Source of the DNA: Umbilicaria muhlenbergii | Taxonomy: Eukaryota; Ascomycota; Lecanoromycetes; Umbilicariales; Umbilicariaceae | Length of the DNA: 64,000 nt | NCBI GenBank assembly: GCA_000611775.1 | Contig: KK106987.1 | Coordinates: forward strand, 806,001 to 870,000 | Direction: 5' to 3' | In this document: positions 23,301 through 36,000 of the stretch, one piece after another | Numbering within the stretch: position 1 is the stretch's first letter | Layout of the letters: each line of letters begins with the position of its first letter | Notes under the pieces: generated by a model | What the model saw: only the letters and a program-made list of their open reading frames with translations | Database searches by the model: none | What the model was told of the DNA's origin: nothing | Translations under genes and position numbers: made by a program

Positions 23301-23679
23301 GGCCAGACGTTTGTCGGGATCGGGGAGGCGCTTGGACATCCGTACCCCAGCTTGACTTGTGCAGGGCTTGGAAGGAAGACTTTCGAGGAATTGAAACGTT
23401 GGTGGAACCCTCAAGGAAGTCCAGCGTAAACAAGGATATGTCCCGAGATGGTACGACATTCTCATTCCTTACGCGTAGTGTACCGGGTGGAGTAGAGATG
23501 CTTGAACCAACGGCGCCCGAGGAGACCTTGCGATGGCCAGTTCTATTGACGGTCCCGGTTGACGACGATGACCCCGTGCGCTGTGTATCAAGAGCCGAAG
23601 GATTGGGCCAGACGTAGGGGTTGCCACTGTAGACAACAGAGGTGCCATCTTGGGGGGCGTAGGAAAGTTGCTCATTCAT
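20366..23679 (-). CDS. Rho guanine nucleotide exchange factor (DH-PH type)
   Basis: Five exons (22651-23679, 22242-22592, 21980-22180, 21420-21929, 20366-21364) give 1029 aa. The first ~310 residues are low-complexity, Ser-rich and likely regulatory. The DH (RhoGEF) domain begins at about residue 322 with ALEELVNSEESYIADLKVLL, continues through NVSEILALHEELLTKIRHVV, SRFFAYEEYSAEYE and the signature PVQRICKYPLLFSDLHKHT, and ends near 560. A PH-like module follows (LGHPTLCGVLHVAYQT, SWKIVFEFEQQLFEMILSA). The C-terminus is Ser/Arg-rich. Such proteins activate Rho GTPases in polarity and wall growth; which Rho cannot be told. The start is uncertain: the frame is open upstream, and a further exon may begin at the ATG at 24055-24057. 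The junction around 21710 is read through because the gt-ag pair there is only 26-28 nt apart and would break the frame. Confidence 0.85.
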
Positions 23680-24969
23680 GCTGAGTAGCGCTTGTTGATA
23701 GCAATTCTGCGCTTGCAATTGATGGGAGCGAAACAGAGCGTCGCAGTAGCCAAAATACTGCTGCCCAATATAACATAAACTATAGGAGATACGGTGTTGG
23801 AGATATGAAATTGCAGAATCGGGAGAAGTCTGTTGGAGTACAACACCGCCAGGTGGAAAGTCCAAGACCCGAAGCCTGCTCCATCAGGAAGGCATGGACG
23901 ACGTCGTGAATACCTACATAGGACAATTAGACTAACTGATAATCGAGACCTGCTTCGTGAGCGCAAGAAATTGCTCCGGAGTATCATTCCGTCGAGAACG
24001 GATGTCCACTCCCTGATTGGAGAAACGGATGACGAGAGTAAATCGGCTTAGAGTCATGGGAAGCCCTATCGTCCTTCTCCCATTGCCCGTGCAGATCTAT
24101 TCGAGAGCCGTTCTGTTGGATTGACCATTCTACCCAGCACAGATTGCAGCACTTGGGGCTGGCGTCATGCTCCACCACGACCTGATATGGCACTAAATCC
24201 TACGTCCCAAGTTGTGTCACTCACCAAAGCATTCCCACGAGCTTTGGACATAGAGCTATCAGCATATGTTAGTCAGCTCACATAGGCCAGCTACATATCA
24301 TTCTATCTTAGGATTCTGAGCCCGGGGTATACCACGCAGGAGTCCCGGGTGGTGTCTATGAGATGGCTTCGAATGTCGGGGACATCTTGTCATCTAATGC
24401 ACAGCGATCAGACTGTACGTGAAACATGTACAGTTAGGATCCGAAGCGTTCAACCTAAGCACAGCATTGATTTGAATATGTATACTTTGAGTATCTCTTC
24501 TCTGATGTTGAAAAACGCTTTTTCATTCATATGTCAGGGTCCTCTGGAAGTACTTTTCTAACTAAATAGTCAGGTGAGCAATAGCACTTGAAGACCTCGT
24601 TGTGAAACACGTCTGAGTTAGTAGTCATTTATGTTGCTGAAAAGACTCACTTGTCTGTGGCGAGGCGCATTTTCATGTTGTTTTCATATTGTTTCGAGCA
24701 AGAATATCATGAGGTGGTGATCCATTAAATAAGCCTACCTACCCTGCTACCTACCTTAACTTGACGATTATATTTAGGTTTTCGCGAATCTCGAACGCTT
24801 GTCGCTAAAGTTGATCGACGTCATCTCAGATCCCTTGACAAGCTAAGGTAGTCGCCAATCGCAATGGAACCTCCTTTCGACTGCTTCTTTCACCACATCT
24901 GTTGGTTGAAAGTGCTTGGAGGTTTGGATATAGTCTGCGCTCGGGCCTGACTTTTGGAGCGTTGTTTAT
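23680..24969. other. divergent promoter region between RhoGEF and photolyase
   Basis: About 1.3 kb between divergently transcribed genes. The part up to ~24057 may contain an additional 5' exon of the RhoGEF gene (a minus-strand frame beginning MTLSRFTLVIRFSNQGVDI). A cctacctaccctgctaccta-type motif lies at 24734-24760. I cannot point to a specific light-response element for the photolyase. Confidence 0.45.
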
Positions 24970-26960
24970 ATGTTTGCCAGGAGCTTGCGAAAACTGTTTT
25001 CACTTCACCTAAGATCTTACGATTGCGATCCTTGCATCACTTTACGCCTACGCTCATTACGGCTGGGTCCAGTACAGTATCCAGAGTTGAAGCATCAGTA
25101 TCACACCTCAACAGCCTTGACGATGCCCCTAAAGAGAGCTGTCAATGGCAAAAACACCAAGCGCAAAGCGATCCCGTCCCCAGACTCTCCGAGCAAGAGA
25201 CCTAAGAACGATGTCACTCCGTACAAGGAATCGCCGCAGGAGGAAGAATATGGCATCGTCCAAAGGGAGTTCTATCCTCCTGAGATGACCAATGCGCGGT
25301 GCCATCAGTACAACAACAATGAGCTACCTCGGCCCATTGAGTTGCTTGAGGCTGCACAGGAGGATACGAAAGAAGAGCGCGAGAACATACCAGTCAAGGA
25401 TGCAGTAGTCCATTGGTACAAATGCGATTTGCGGACATGGGACAACAAATCGTTACATTTGGCTCACGAGAAGGCAAAAAGTAAAGGCGTTCCGCTCATC
25501 TGCATATACATTGTGTCGCCCCAGGACTTCCAGGCGCATCTCACAAGTCCGGCACGTGTCGATTTCATTCTCCGAACCTTGGCGATCTTGAAGGAAGATT
25601 TAGCAGAATTGGATATTCCTCTGCATGTTGAAACCATCGAGAAGCGCAAGACTATTCCGGATAAAATCATAGAATGGTGCGAGAAGTGGGGCGCAAGTCA
25701 TTTATACGCCAACGTTGAGTATGAGGTCGACGAGCTTAGACGTGAGGCTATGATGACGAGGAAATGCCTAGAGAAGGGAATCTCCATGACGGTAGTCCCC
25801 GACACTTGCGTTGTTGCGCCTGGTGAACTATCTAGTCAGCAAGGTCGGCAATATGCAGTCTACAGCCCCTGGTTCAGGGCATGGATTGCGTACCTCCACC
25901 AGCATCCCCACCAACTCGATCCCTACGAGCGCCCTGGCCAGAACCCAAGCAGTGCAAGGGAGAGATTCGAAGAGATATTCCAAGGCCAGATTCCAGAGGC
26001 GCCGGAGAACAAGAAACTCAGCGAGGAAGAGAAGACGAGGTTCCGGAGCATGTGGCCCGCCGGCGAGCAGGAAGCCCACGCCCGACTCGAGATGTTCCTC
26101 GACCAGAAAATCGGGAAATACAAAGATTCCCGCAACTTCCCTGCTGCAAACGGCACCGCCTGCACAAGTGTGCATTTTGCATCCGGCACCTTGGCCGCCC
26201 GCACAGCCATCAGAGGCGCCCGAGACGTCAACAGCACGAAACAGCTCGACAAGGGGAACCTCAACATCGTAAGCTGGATCTCCGAAGTCGCCTGGCGCGA
26301 CTTCTACAAGCACGTCCTCGCCCACTGGCCTTACGTTTGGTACCTCCCGGGCTCCCCCCCAATCCTTTTAACCCCAAGCAGAGGACTACATGCTAACATA
26401 TCCATTCCAGCATGAACAAGCCCTTCAAACCCGAATATACCAACATCGATTGGGAGTACTCCCCCTCCACCTTCCGCGCCTGGTGCACCGGCCGCACCGG
26501 CTATCCCATCGTCGACGCCGCCATGCGCCAACTAAACACCACCGCCTACATGCACAACCGATGCCGCATGATCACCGCCTCCTTCCTCGCCAAACACCTC
26601 CTCCTCGACTGGCGCATGGGTGAAATCTACTTCATGGAACACCTCATCGACGGCGATTTTGGTTCAAATAACGGAGGCTGGGGCTTCAGCGCCAGCACGG
26701 GGGTGGATCCGCAGCCGTATTTTCGCATTTTCAATCCCCTGTTGCAGAGCGAGAAGTTCGATGCGGACGGGGAGTATATCCGGAAATGGGTGCCGGAGTT
26801 GAGGGGAATCAGGGGGAAGGCGGTGCATGATCCGTATGGGAGGGGGGAGGGGGCGAGGGCGGAGAAGGAGGGATATCCGAGGATGGTGGTGGAGCATCGG
26901 GTGGCGAGGGAGAGGTGTTTGCAGAGGTATAAGGCCGGGTTGGGGAGGGAGACGGCGTAG
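24970..26960 (+). CDS. PHR1: deoxyribodipyrimidine photolyase (class I CPD photolyase)
   Basis: Exons 24970-26339 and 26411-26960 give 639 aa; the 71-nt intron splits the Cys codon in YVCMNKPFKPEY. The enzyme repairs UV-induced cyclobutane pyrimidine dimers with light, using FAD and an antenna cofactor. The antenna-binding alpha/beta domain runs from about 140 (VVHWYKCDLRTWDNKSLHLA) to 290. The FAD domain follows, with TRLR-type equivalents replaced by the family block FASGTLAARTAI, then NIVSWISEVAWRDFYKHVLA, GRTGYPIVDAAMRQL, YMHNRCRMITASFLAKHLLL and the signature DGDFGSNNGGWGFSASTGVD. The region after the first ATG is Arg/Leu-rich without acidic residues in its first 18 positions. A second in-frame ATG at 25123 precedes a basic segment (KRAVNGKNTKRKA), so two isoforms are plausible. 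Codon use in exon 2 becomes G-rich at its end, like neighbouring sequence. Confidence 0.95.
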
Positions 26961-28090
26961 GGTGTATCATTCATTAACCAAGACTTGGGAGTAGGATATT
27001 CATTACTACTTACTGTTTACAGGGTATTTTATTCATTCGCCCCGAAATAAATGTCAGTTGCAACAGGGGGACCCCCTACCTCATAAAGCACCGACCTCAG
27101 GCCTAAAGGATATGAATTCCGTAAATTCTTAGAAGTAATTGAGCTCTGTAATTTGTAGTAATAAGGCTTTCCAGTCATCACAGTTCCTTGTTGGTTTATT
27201 AGTAGGGGCCGCCTAAATCCCCTTATTTGGACTACCACTTATTTTAAGACCTGAATATAGCCTTGGCGTGGACGTAGCCATTGGAAGGAGAGATTGTCCA
27301 ATCAATTACGATGGTCAGCTTGGTCAAAAAGTTGGTTGTGATAGCTCAGGGAAGAACAGGCGTAGATGAAAGTCGCAGTGGATGCGTACGAGTACTTGAA
27401 TAGCCAAAATATTCAGTGCAGAATTGAGCCTCGAGTCCAGTCCAATAATGGCCATTTCAAAGACGTCCCGAAAGGCGAGTAAAGGCAGCGCAGCGGACCC
27501 TACCCTGTAGCCAATATAAAGGGGATTAAGCCACTGCTCACAAAGATCCAAGCTTTGCTAAGACCTTGGGGAGAGCAACAAGTTTCAAAGGCAGTTCGCC
27601 ATAATGAAAGAAGAGAATCAACATAGGCCATGTTCGTATTTCTCAAAGAAAAATGTCCCACCCGTATCTGTGCCAAGAAAGCGAGTTGCTTTACGCTCCA
27701 GCTCTTCAGCAGGCGGGTTCATGACTCGATCTGCGGCGAGTAGAGTGTTCATCACTTCCTCAATCGTGGGTTTCACCATGGTGGGAAAGAGGAAGCCTTG
27801 ATGAGCACGCAGTGAGCTGCTCATACAAGTCAAACACAGCAGCCGGTTTCACACATCTCACTGAGGCATGAATAGAGGGTGGAACGAGCACGGATTTGAT
27901 TCGTACTGGTGGGTTTGGAGGGTGCTGATGGTATCTAGCAATAGTGTTTAATTGCACGCAAATATTTTCTCCCACCCATCCTCTTAGCACAGATACAAGC
28001 GTCTCCTGCGGCGATGTTAGTTGAACCACTCCATGACGGAACTCTCCAACAAGATAATAGGCGCTCACCTCCCACGACCCCAAACAGCCT
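26961..28090. other. intergenic between convergent photolyase and RPS21
   Basis: About 1.1 kb between convergent genes. Minus-strand frames at 27618-27833 (71 codons, VKPTIEEVMNTLLAADRVMN) and 27760-28110 look mildly protein-like but have no recognisable domain and overlap the RPS21 3' flank. I do not call them. No repeat was seen. Confidence 0.4.
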
Positions 28091-28456
28091 CTAGCGTTGG
28101 CTGCTCCCACTCCACACGCTCTTCAACAGTCCATCCCTCTGCGCCAGCCTATTCAGACTATCGTCACTCTCGCCCATGGCCCGGACGAACCCACACAGCG
28201 CATACACCTGGTTCTCGCCCGTGTATCGCCCATTCTCGTCCACCTTGCCGACGGATATTTGTACGGAGGCGTGGTCTTTGGCTTTGATGATGCGATTGGT
28301 GGCTGAGCACTTGCGGGGGACGTAACTATACGACGGAAACAATTAATAAATTGTCGTGCGGTGCTTGGGCTCTCTAGTACGCTAGGTACTGGTGTGATGG
28401 TGGAGTCGGGTAGTGAGTACTTACAGGTCGACGAGCTCGCCCTTGTCGTTCTCCAT
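28091..28456 (-). CDS. RPS21: 40S ribosomal protein S21 (eS21)
   Basis: Exon 1 (28425-28456) and exon 2 (28091-28325) join to 88 aa, starting [20 protein letters not shown], which is diagnostic for eS21. Further blocks are [20 protein letters not shown] and [15 protein letters not shown]. The 99-nt intron after ten codons is an early-intron position common in ribosomal protein genes. eS21 sits on the small subunit near the mRNA exit side and is needed for 18S rRNA maturation. The C-terminus (SGSSQR) is slightly different from yeast, as expected. High expression is expected from the protein class; the sequence itself shows no specific promoter motif I can name. Confidence 0.96.
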
Positions 28457-28899
28457 GGTGACAAATAGATTGCGATGCTCTGGGAGGGGATGATCAGTTA
28501 TTGGATGTCGACTGGGTATTTCTTCGAAAGTGTGAGGTGAGTCGATCACCAAAAAGTTCGCGATCTCGCTTAGGCCCTGTGGGTCACGTGATACTCTAAA
28601 ACATCTGTTTGGTCGAAGGATTGGCTACCAATCAGGTACTCATTCAAGGCATTGAATGTTAAAGAGGTATTGAGAAAATCTACAAGTACAGCAAACGTTG
28701 TCGTGCTCTCATCATCTTCCATGTACGACTTGATATCTATGTAGACCAGGTTAAGACCTCCCTTTGGAGAAGTTGAAGCACCTAAACACGAAGTCTTCTC
28801 GAGATTATCACACTGCTTGGTGGTACATTTTATTCCGGACAGCATCTCCTTATTCAGTATCATAAGCGCTATCAGCAGACATAATCCATAATAGTATTA
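28457..28899 (-). other. RPS21 promoter region with an unassigned ORF
   Basis: Short interval between RPS21 and the 3' end of the Nudix gene. A 97-codon minus-strand frame at 28570-28863 (MILNKEMLSGIKCTTKQCDN) fills most of it. It has no recognised domain and occupies what must be the RPS21 upstream region, so it is probably chance. Confidence 0.4.
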
Positions 28900-30041
28900 C
28901 TATAGCTTCCCCTTGCCTTCCCTCTCTCCTTTGAACACATCCTTCTTCCACGCAACCTCCACCTTCCTTGGTCCCTCCTTCCTGAAATCAACCAGGACGA
29001 CTCTCTCTGCGTCTCCTCTCCTGCCGCTTCCCTCTAGCTCCGGGCCTGGCTTGTCAAGCCCTAACACCGCGCGCCCATCTGATCCCTTCCAAAATAGCCC
29101 AATTGGCGACATGCATTTTTCGCCCCACGGAGGGTCTCCTGATTTTATAAAATCGACTACTGCCTCCCGCTGTCTTGAGAGCTCTTCGGGGTCGAGCACA
29201 GTCGGTATATTTTCGGGTGAGAGAAAGGGAGATAGGAGATGCAGGAGGAAGAATTGCGGCGGAAAGAGTATGATTTCTCCTGCTCGCGACATGGAAAGCC
29301 ATTTGGAGGGTGGCAAAAAGCGGGCAGCGGTATGTTCAATACCTCCGTCGGATGTAGGCGTGGGTATCAGCGCTTCTGATTGGACTGGTAAGGGGCCAGT
29401 GGCAGATGAGGATCCTGTCTTTGCTACGGGCAGGAAGTATATATACATCTGAGTGGTAAAGCGTTTGGGGATATTTGTGGGTGTAATCCATCGCGTGAAG
29501 GGCATCAGACCGTCTTTGGGGAGGGTTAGCCTGCATGGCTTCAACTTTCTACGAAGGCGCTTACCAGTGTCAGGGATGCCACCCTTCTGTTCGACCCACT
29601 GTCGGAAGCCAACTTTATTCTGATGTATAGCATGACGACCTTGCTCCCTTTCTTCATTGCTAAGTCGCAAGAATTCGTTGGGATTTTCCTTCTTCGTTGC
29701 TAGCAGGAGCCCACTCTCTTCAAAGCATTCTCTGATTGCTCCCATCCTGTAAACATTACTGTCGTCATGCCTTGTCGGGTCCGATGGACCGGGCACCTCG
29801 CCATCTTGTTCAGGGGACAGGTTTCCACCTGGAAAGACGTGTGCGGATGGAAAGGATGATGAGGTCCTCACTCGATGAAGGAGTAGTATCTGATTTGTCG
29901 GAGAAATCAGTAGGATACTACATTGGGAAGGGTTAGGTTGATCGATCGAGGGACAGTAGTGTCTTTGGAGTCGTACCTCGCACTCGGCTTCGGCGTAGAA
30001 AGCGGCTTCTTCTCCCTGGAAGTCTTGGTTTGCGAAATCAT
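28900..30041 (-). CDS. Nudix hydrolase, NUDT19-like (CoA/acyl-CoA diphosphatase type)
   Basis: Exon 1 (29977-30041) and exon 2 (28900-29917) give 360 aa. The 59-nt intron is supported because it joins PKPSA to SILLISPTNQILLLHRV. An unspliced 390-codon frame also exists but has no ATG start. Family blocks: SSFPSAHVFPGGNLSPEQD (46-60) and the Nudix core REcfEEsG (84-91), with the first half of the box separated by an insert, as in NUDT7/NUDT19-type enzymes. Then TRWITPTNIPKRFTTQMYIY and FFLLHLLSPFL follow. Such enzymes hydrolyse CoA or related nucleotides, often in peroxisomes. The last three residues are GKL, close to a PTS1 signal. The frame is open upstream of the start to 30407, and an ATG at 30242 would add a presequence-like Arg-rich stretch, so the N-terminus is uncertain. 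Confidence 0.87.
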
Positions 30042-30476
30042 GTTTCTTTGAGTGTTTCTTAGGTGAAACCAAGTGGGCTGTACCTTCTCGATTCTGTTGG
30101 ATGGACGTTCAGATTGCCAAGCGCGGAAGAGTAGAGCCGGACTGTAGGGAAGTCTCGAGGAGAAGTCTTTTGTGTATTGCTTACAACATGGCGGAACCGA
30201 GTGTTGGTGAAGCCCAAGACTCCAGATGTGCGCCCGAAGCATTAAAGGAATGATTGGATTTATACATGGTACCTTGCTTTGGGGGGAGAATCCGGGGAAG
30301 CTTGTAAGCCGAGGTCCACGAGCACAAGCTAACATCTTACGGCGGACATCTTGGGTAGTTAGTATCATGGGTTCCAGTAGTTCTAGATTTATATCACCTG
30401 TTCCCATTGCACATTGAGCCTCATTATCGATTGATTCTCCAAGACACCCAACGCCGTATCATTACCAAGGATTCTA
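30042..30476 (-). other. Nudix upstream region / IMP dehydrogenase 3' flank
   Basis: Contains an open frame continuous with Nudix exon 1 back to 30407, either coding N-terminal extension or 5' UTR. The rest is the 3' flank of the next minus-strand gene. No other feature is supported. Confidence 0.4.
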
Positions 30477-32385
<1,909 letters not shown>

Positions 32386-33041
32386 AATGTAATAGCAGAC
32401 TCTCCGTTCGGAAATGGAACGCTGAATAGTAGGAAAACAGTGTTATTGAGAGTAGAGGTAGAAATAGTCAACCGTTCTTCTGAGGCAATGAACGTGGTGT
32501 TGACGGGTCGAAGTCACCTTCTCCCAAGAAAGAAGAGGAAGATTTCTTGATAACAGAAATCCGAGAATTATTTCAAGAGTGGGGCCGACGCGACAAGCTA
32601 GCAGCTGCCGCTAATCTGAAACAGACGTCGCTTGAGGGAAGTGCCAAGGGCTTGGCAGACCTTACCCGATACGACCGCAAAATCAACAACAACACTTTCG
32701 GCCGACCGCTTTTCTGTCCAACTACTGACCAGGCTCCGCCGTCGAGGAATTGAGGCTCTCTCTACTCGTGTCACAGGTCTCTTGAAAAGTGGTCAAAGAT
32801 CTGGGAAGATTTCTCCTAGCGGTTGAGGCGGAACAGCTCTTTATACTCGATGCAAACCACAACTCATAGCCAGACACGAATCACAGGCCGCCAAACAAGC
32901 AGGCGCAAACAAAGGTCACACACGAGGCGGCCACATATGTGACCTTCACGTCTGCCGATACTAGCCAGATAATGCCACATGTCATCGATACCCTGTACCG
33001 CACCGAGCCACGCACCAACGTGATCATCCTTCGTTGACGTG
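32386..33041. promoter_or_regulatory. divergent promoter region, IMP dehydrogenase / IQGAP
   Basis: 656 bases separate the two start codons on opposite strands. The interval must carry both 5' UTRs and core promoters. No clear TATA box is visible, and a short plus-strand frame at 32547-32753 has no support. Inference from layout only. Confidence 0.5.
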
Positions 33042-36000
33042 ATGTCGTTCCATCATCCACTTCGTCCGACCAAGTCCACCGACTACTCACCAACAAGGTC
33101 AAGCCCGCTCCGGCAGCCTTCCAACGCGTCCACTAACTCGTCGGCGTACTCCAACTACTCCAATCCGTTTACTCCAAGCCGCTCCAGCACAATTTCTTCC
33201 GCAGCTTCAAGTGGCTACCAATACACCGCGGCAGGTCATAAGCGCGGAATTAGTGAAGCATCGGGGATGGGCTCTTCTGCTGTACCAGTAGACTACGCGG
33301 CCAGCAGCAACGCAGGTCCAGCTGGAGCATACCGGAGCACAAGGCAATCTCTGAGGCCGCTGCCCCAGCCACCAGGTGCTTCGCCTCCTCGAATAGAAAA
33401 GGCGGTCTATACTGGTCACTCGAGAGGCCAGAGCGTCGGCAACTCCCCTGTATATAGCTACGATGGACCGGCTTACTCTCCCGTCTCAAACTCCTCGCAG
33501 GAGAACCGTCCGCACTCCGTCGGCCTGAGTCGCGCTGACTCCATAACACCTAATTCGTCGACATCGCATCGACCATACATGCATCATGCGCATACGAACC
33601 CCCATCCATCTGCGGTGTCCACTCCAGATCTCCAAACACTCAAGAATTCCTCGACGAGTCACCTTCGCACCCTATCCAAATTCGCGCAGAACGGGGCAAG
33701 CGACGAATTCTCTCTCTCCTCCCCTGCACCCTCCGTCGTCGGTCTTCAAGGCCGTCGTCAGCTGAAGCGAACCGACTCTACGCGACATAGCAAAGGCACA
33801 GTAGCTCTGAGTAACGGCACTGGATCAGCCTGGGGTGAGCGGAACTGGATGGACAAGCAGAGACAATACTTGCAAGCTTACGAATACCTCTGTCACATTG
33901 GCGAGGCGAAAGAATGGATTGAGGATATCATACATAAGCCTATACCTCCCATTGTGCAACTTGAAGAAGCTTTGAGAGATGGTGTCACTCTTGCGGAAGT
34001 CGTTCAAGCACTTTACCCTGATCGGCCAATCCGTGTATTCCGTCACCCCAAGTTGCAGTTTCGCCATTCTGATAATATTGCGCTTTTCTTTCGCTTTCTT
34101 GCTGATGTAGATCTTCCTGAGCTCTTCCGCTTCGAGTTGATCGACTTGTACGAAAAGAAGAACATTCCGAAGGTCATCTACTGCATCCATGCCTTGTCTT
34201 GGCTGCTGTATAGGAAAGGAATTGTCGACTTTCGGATTGGAAATTTGGTCGGTCAGCTCGAGTTTGAACACCATGAGCTTGAAGAGATGCAAAAGGGTTT
34301 AGACAGGGCTGGGATAAGCATGCCGAGCTTCTCCGGTATGGGTGCCTCTTTCGGTGCAGAACCTGAACCCCAACCGGAACCGGAACCGGAGCCGGTGGAG
34401 TCAGATGAGGGCAGGATTGCGCGAGAACTCGCAGAAAACGAGACTATGGTACTCGATCTACAAGCCCAGATGCGGGGCGCTTTGGTTCGTATGCAGCTTG
34501 GCCAGAAGATGCAGGGTCTTTGGGACATAGAGGAAGTCTTGGTGGAGCTCCAATCCAGGATCCGAGGTGACTGGGCCAGGCAGATTGCTGATTACCGACT
34601 CAGCATGAGACGCTTCGCAGTTAATCTTCAGAGCGCCGCACGAGGGTACTCAGTACGAGCGAGAGAACACAGGAAACAACAATGGTGGAGGGATAAAGAG
34701 GATCAAGTTGTCATGCTTCAAAGCCTGGCGAGATCGAGAAAATGTCGAACGGAACTGCAGATGTTGAAGTCTCATGTGAGGCAGGAAGAGTCTGGCATAC
34801 GGCAATTCCAGGCTGCAATTCGTGGCGCTCTGCAGCGTAAGCACATTGACGATCAATTTGAAGCAAGCCGAGCTGCTGGGGCGGATGTGGCAAATCTGCA
34901 GGCAGCTGCTCGGGGAATGATAGAGCGCCGAAGGATTCAGTCCGACAAAGCTTCCCTTCGGCTGGCACAGAATACGGTCACGTCCCTAGAAGCCATGATC
35001 AGGGGCAGACTCACAAGGTCACGCATAGAGCAGCAAAAGCAAACTTTGCAGAGCATGACCGGGATGTGGCGGGCGTTACAGGCCGTTTCTCGTGGGTCGT
35101 TGCTTAGGGTACATACCGAGGACCTCCAAATTCAACTGCAAACCCATCAGGAAACGGTCAAAGCTATCCAAGCCTTTGCGCGAGGGGGTGCAATCCGGCA
35201 ACATACCCAGCAAATCAAGGGAGAGCTAGCGCTTTTCGGAGGAGTTATTCTCGGCTTGCAATCTTTCGCTCGTGGTCATCTGCTTCGAACATGTCTTGCC
35301 ACCGATCTCCGAGCTCTGGAAAGTCACCGCCACCAGATTACTTCGCTTCAGGCTTATGCCCGGGGACACTTGCACAGACAAGATTTTAATAGAATGCAAA
35401 GTGGCCTTATGGCGCGTATGCCAGAAGTCGTAGGCTTGCAAGCCTTATCCCGTGCAATGCAAGTTCGGGTGCAAGTCGGCGATCTTTTGGCCCAATTCGA
35501 AGCTGAAGAGTACGTCATATCAGAGCTCCAAGCTGCTGCCAGAGGAAAGATGGTTCGAGAGCGATTTGTGGAGAAGCAGCGCTACTATAAGGAGAACATG
35601 GAGAAGGTCGTGAAAGTGCAAAGCTTTATCCGGGCTAGGTTGCAAGGGGAAGCTTACAAGACCTTGACAAGCGGCAAAAATCCACCTGTTGGTACCGTGA
35701 AGGGTTTTGTACACCTTCTGAACGATAGCGATTTCGACTTCAAGGAAGAGGTTGAATTCGAGAGGCTTCGGAAGACAGTCGTGCAGCATGTCAGGCAGAA
35801 CGAGATGGCCGATCAATACATCACCCAACTCGACATCAAGATCGCACTCCTGGTGAAGAACAAGATCACCTTAGATGAGGTCGTGAAACACCAAAAGCAC
35901 TTTGGTGGCCATGTTGGTAGCCTGCTTACTAACACTGAGATGGCATCGAAAGACCCATTTGATCTCAAGGCTCTTAACAAAAACTCGCGAAGAAAACTCG

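Noticed and set aside
28570-28863. 97-codon minus-strand ORF upstream of RPS21
   Set aside because: No recognisable domain, and it would occupy the whole RPS21 promoter.
28900-30072. Unspliced 390-codon frame for the Nudix gene
   Set aside because: It begins with TTG, has no in-frame ATG near its start, and a 59-nt intron with good splice sites gives a better family match.
33825-34292. 155-codon minus-strand ORF inside the IQGAP gene
   Set aside because: Shadow of the CH-domain coding strand.
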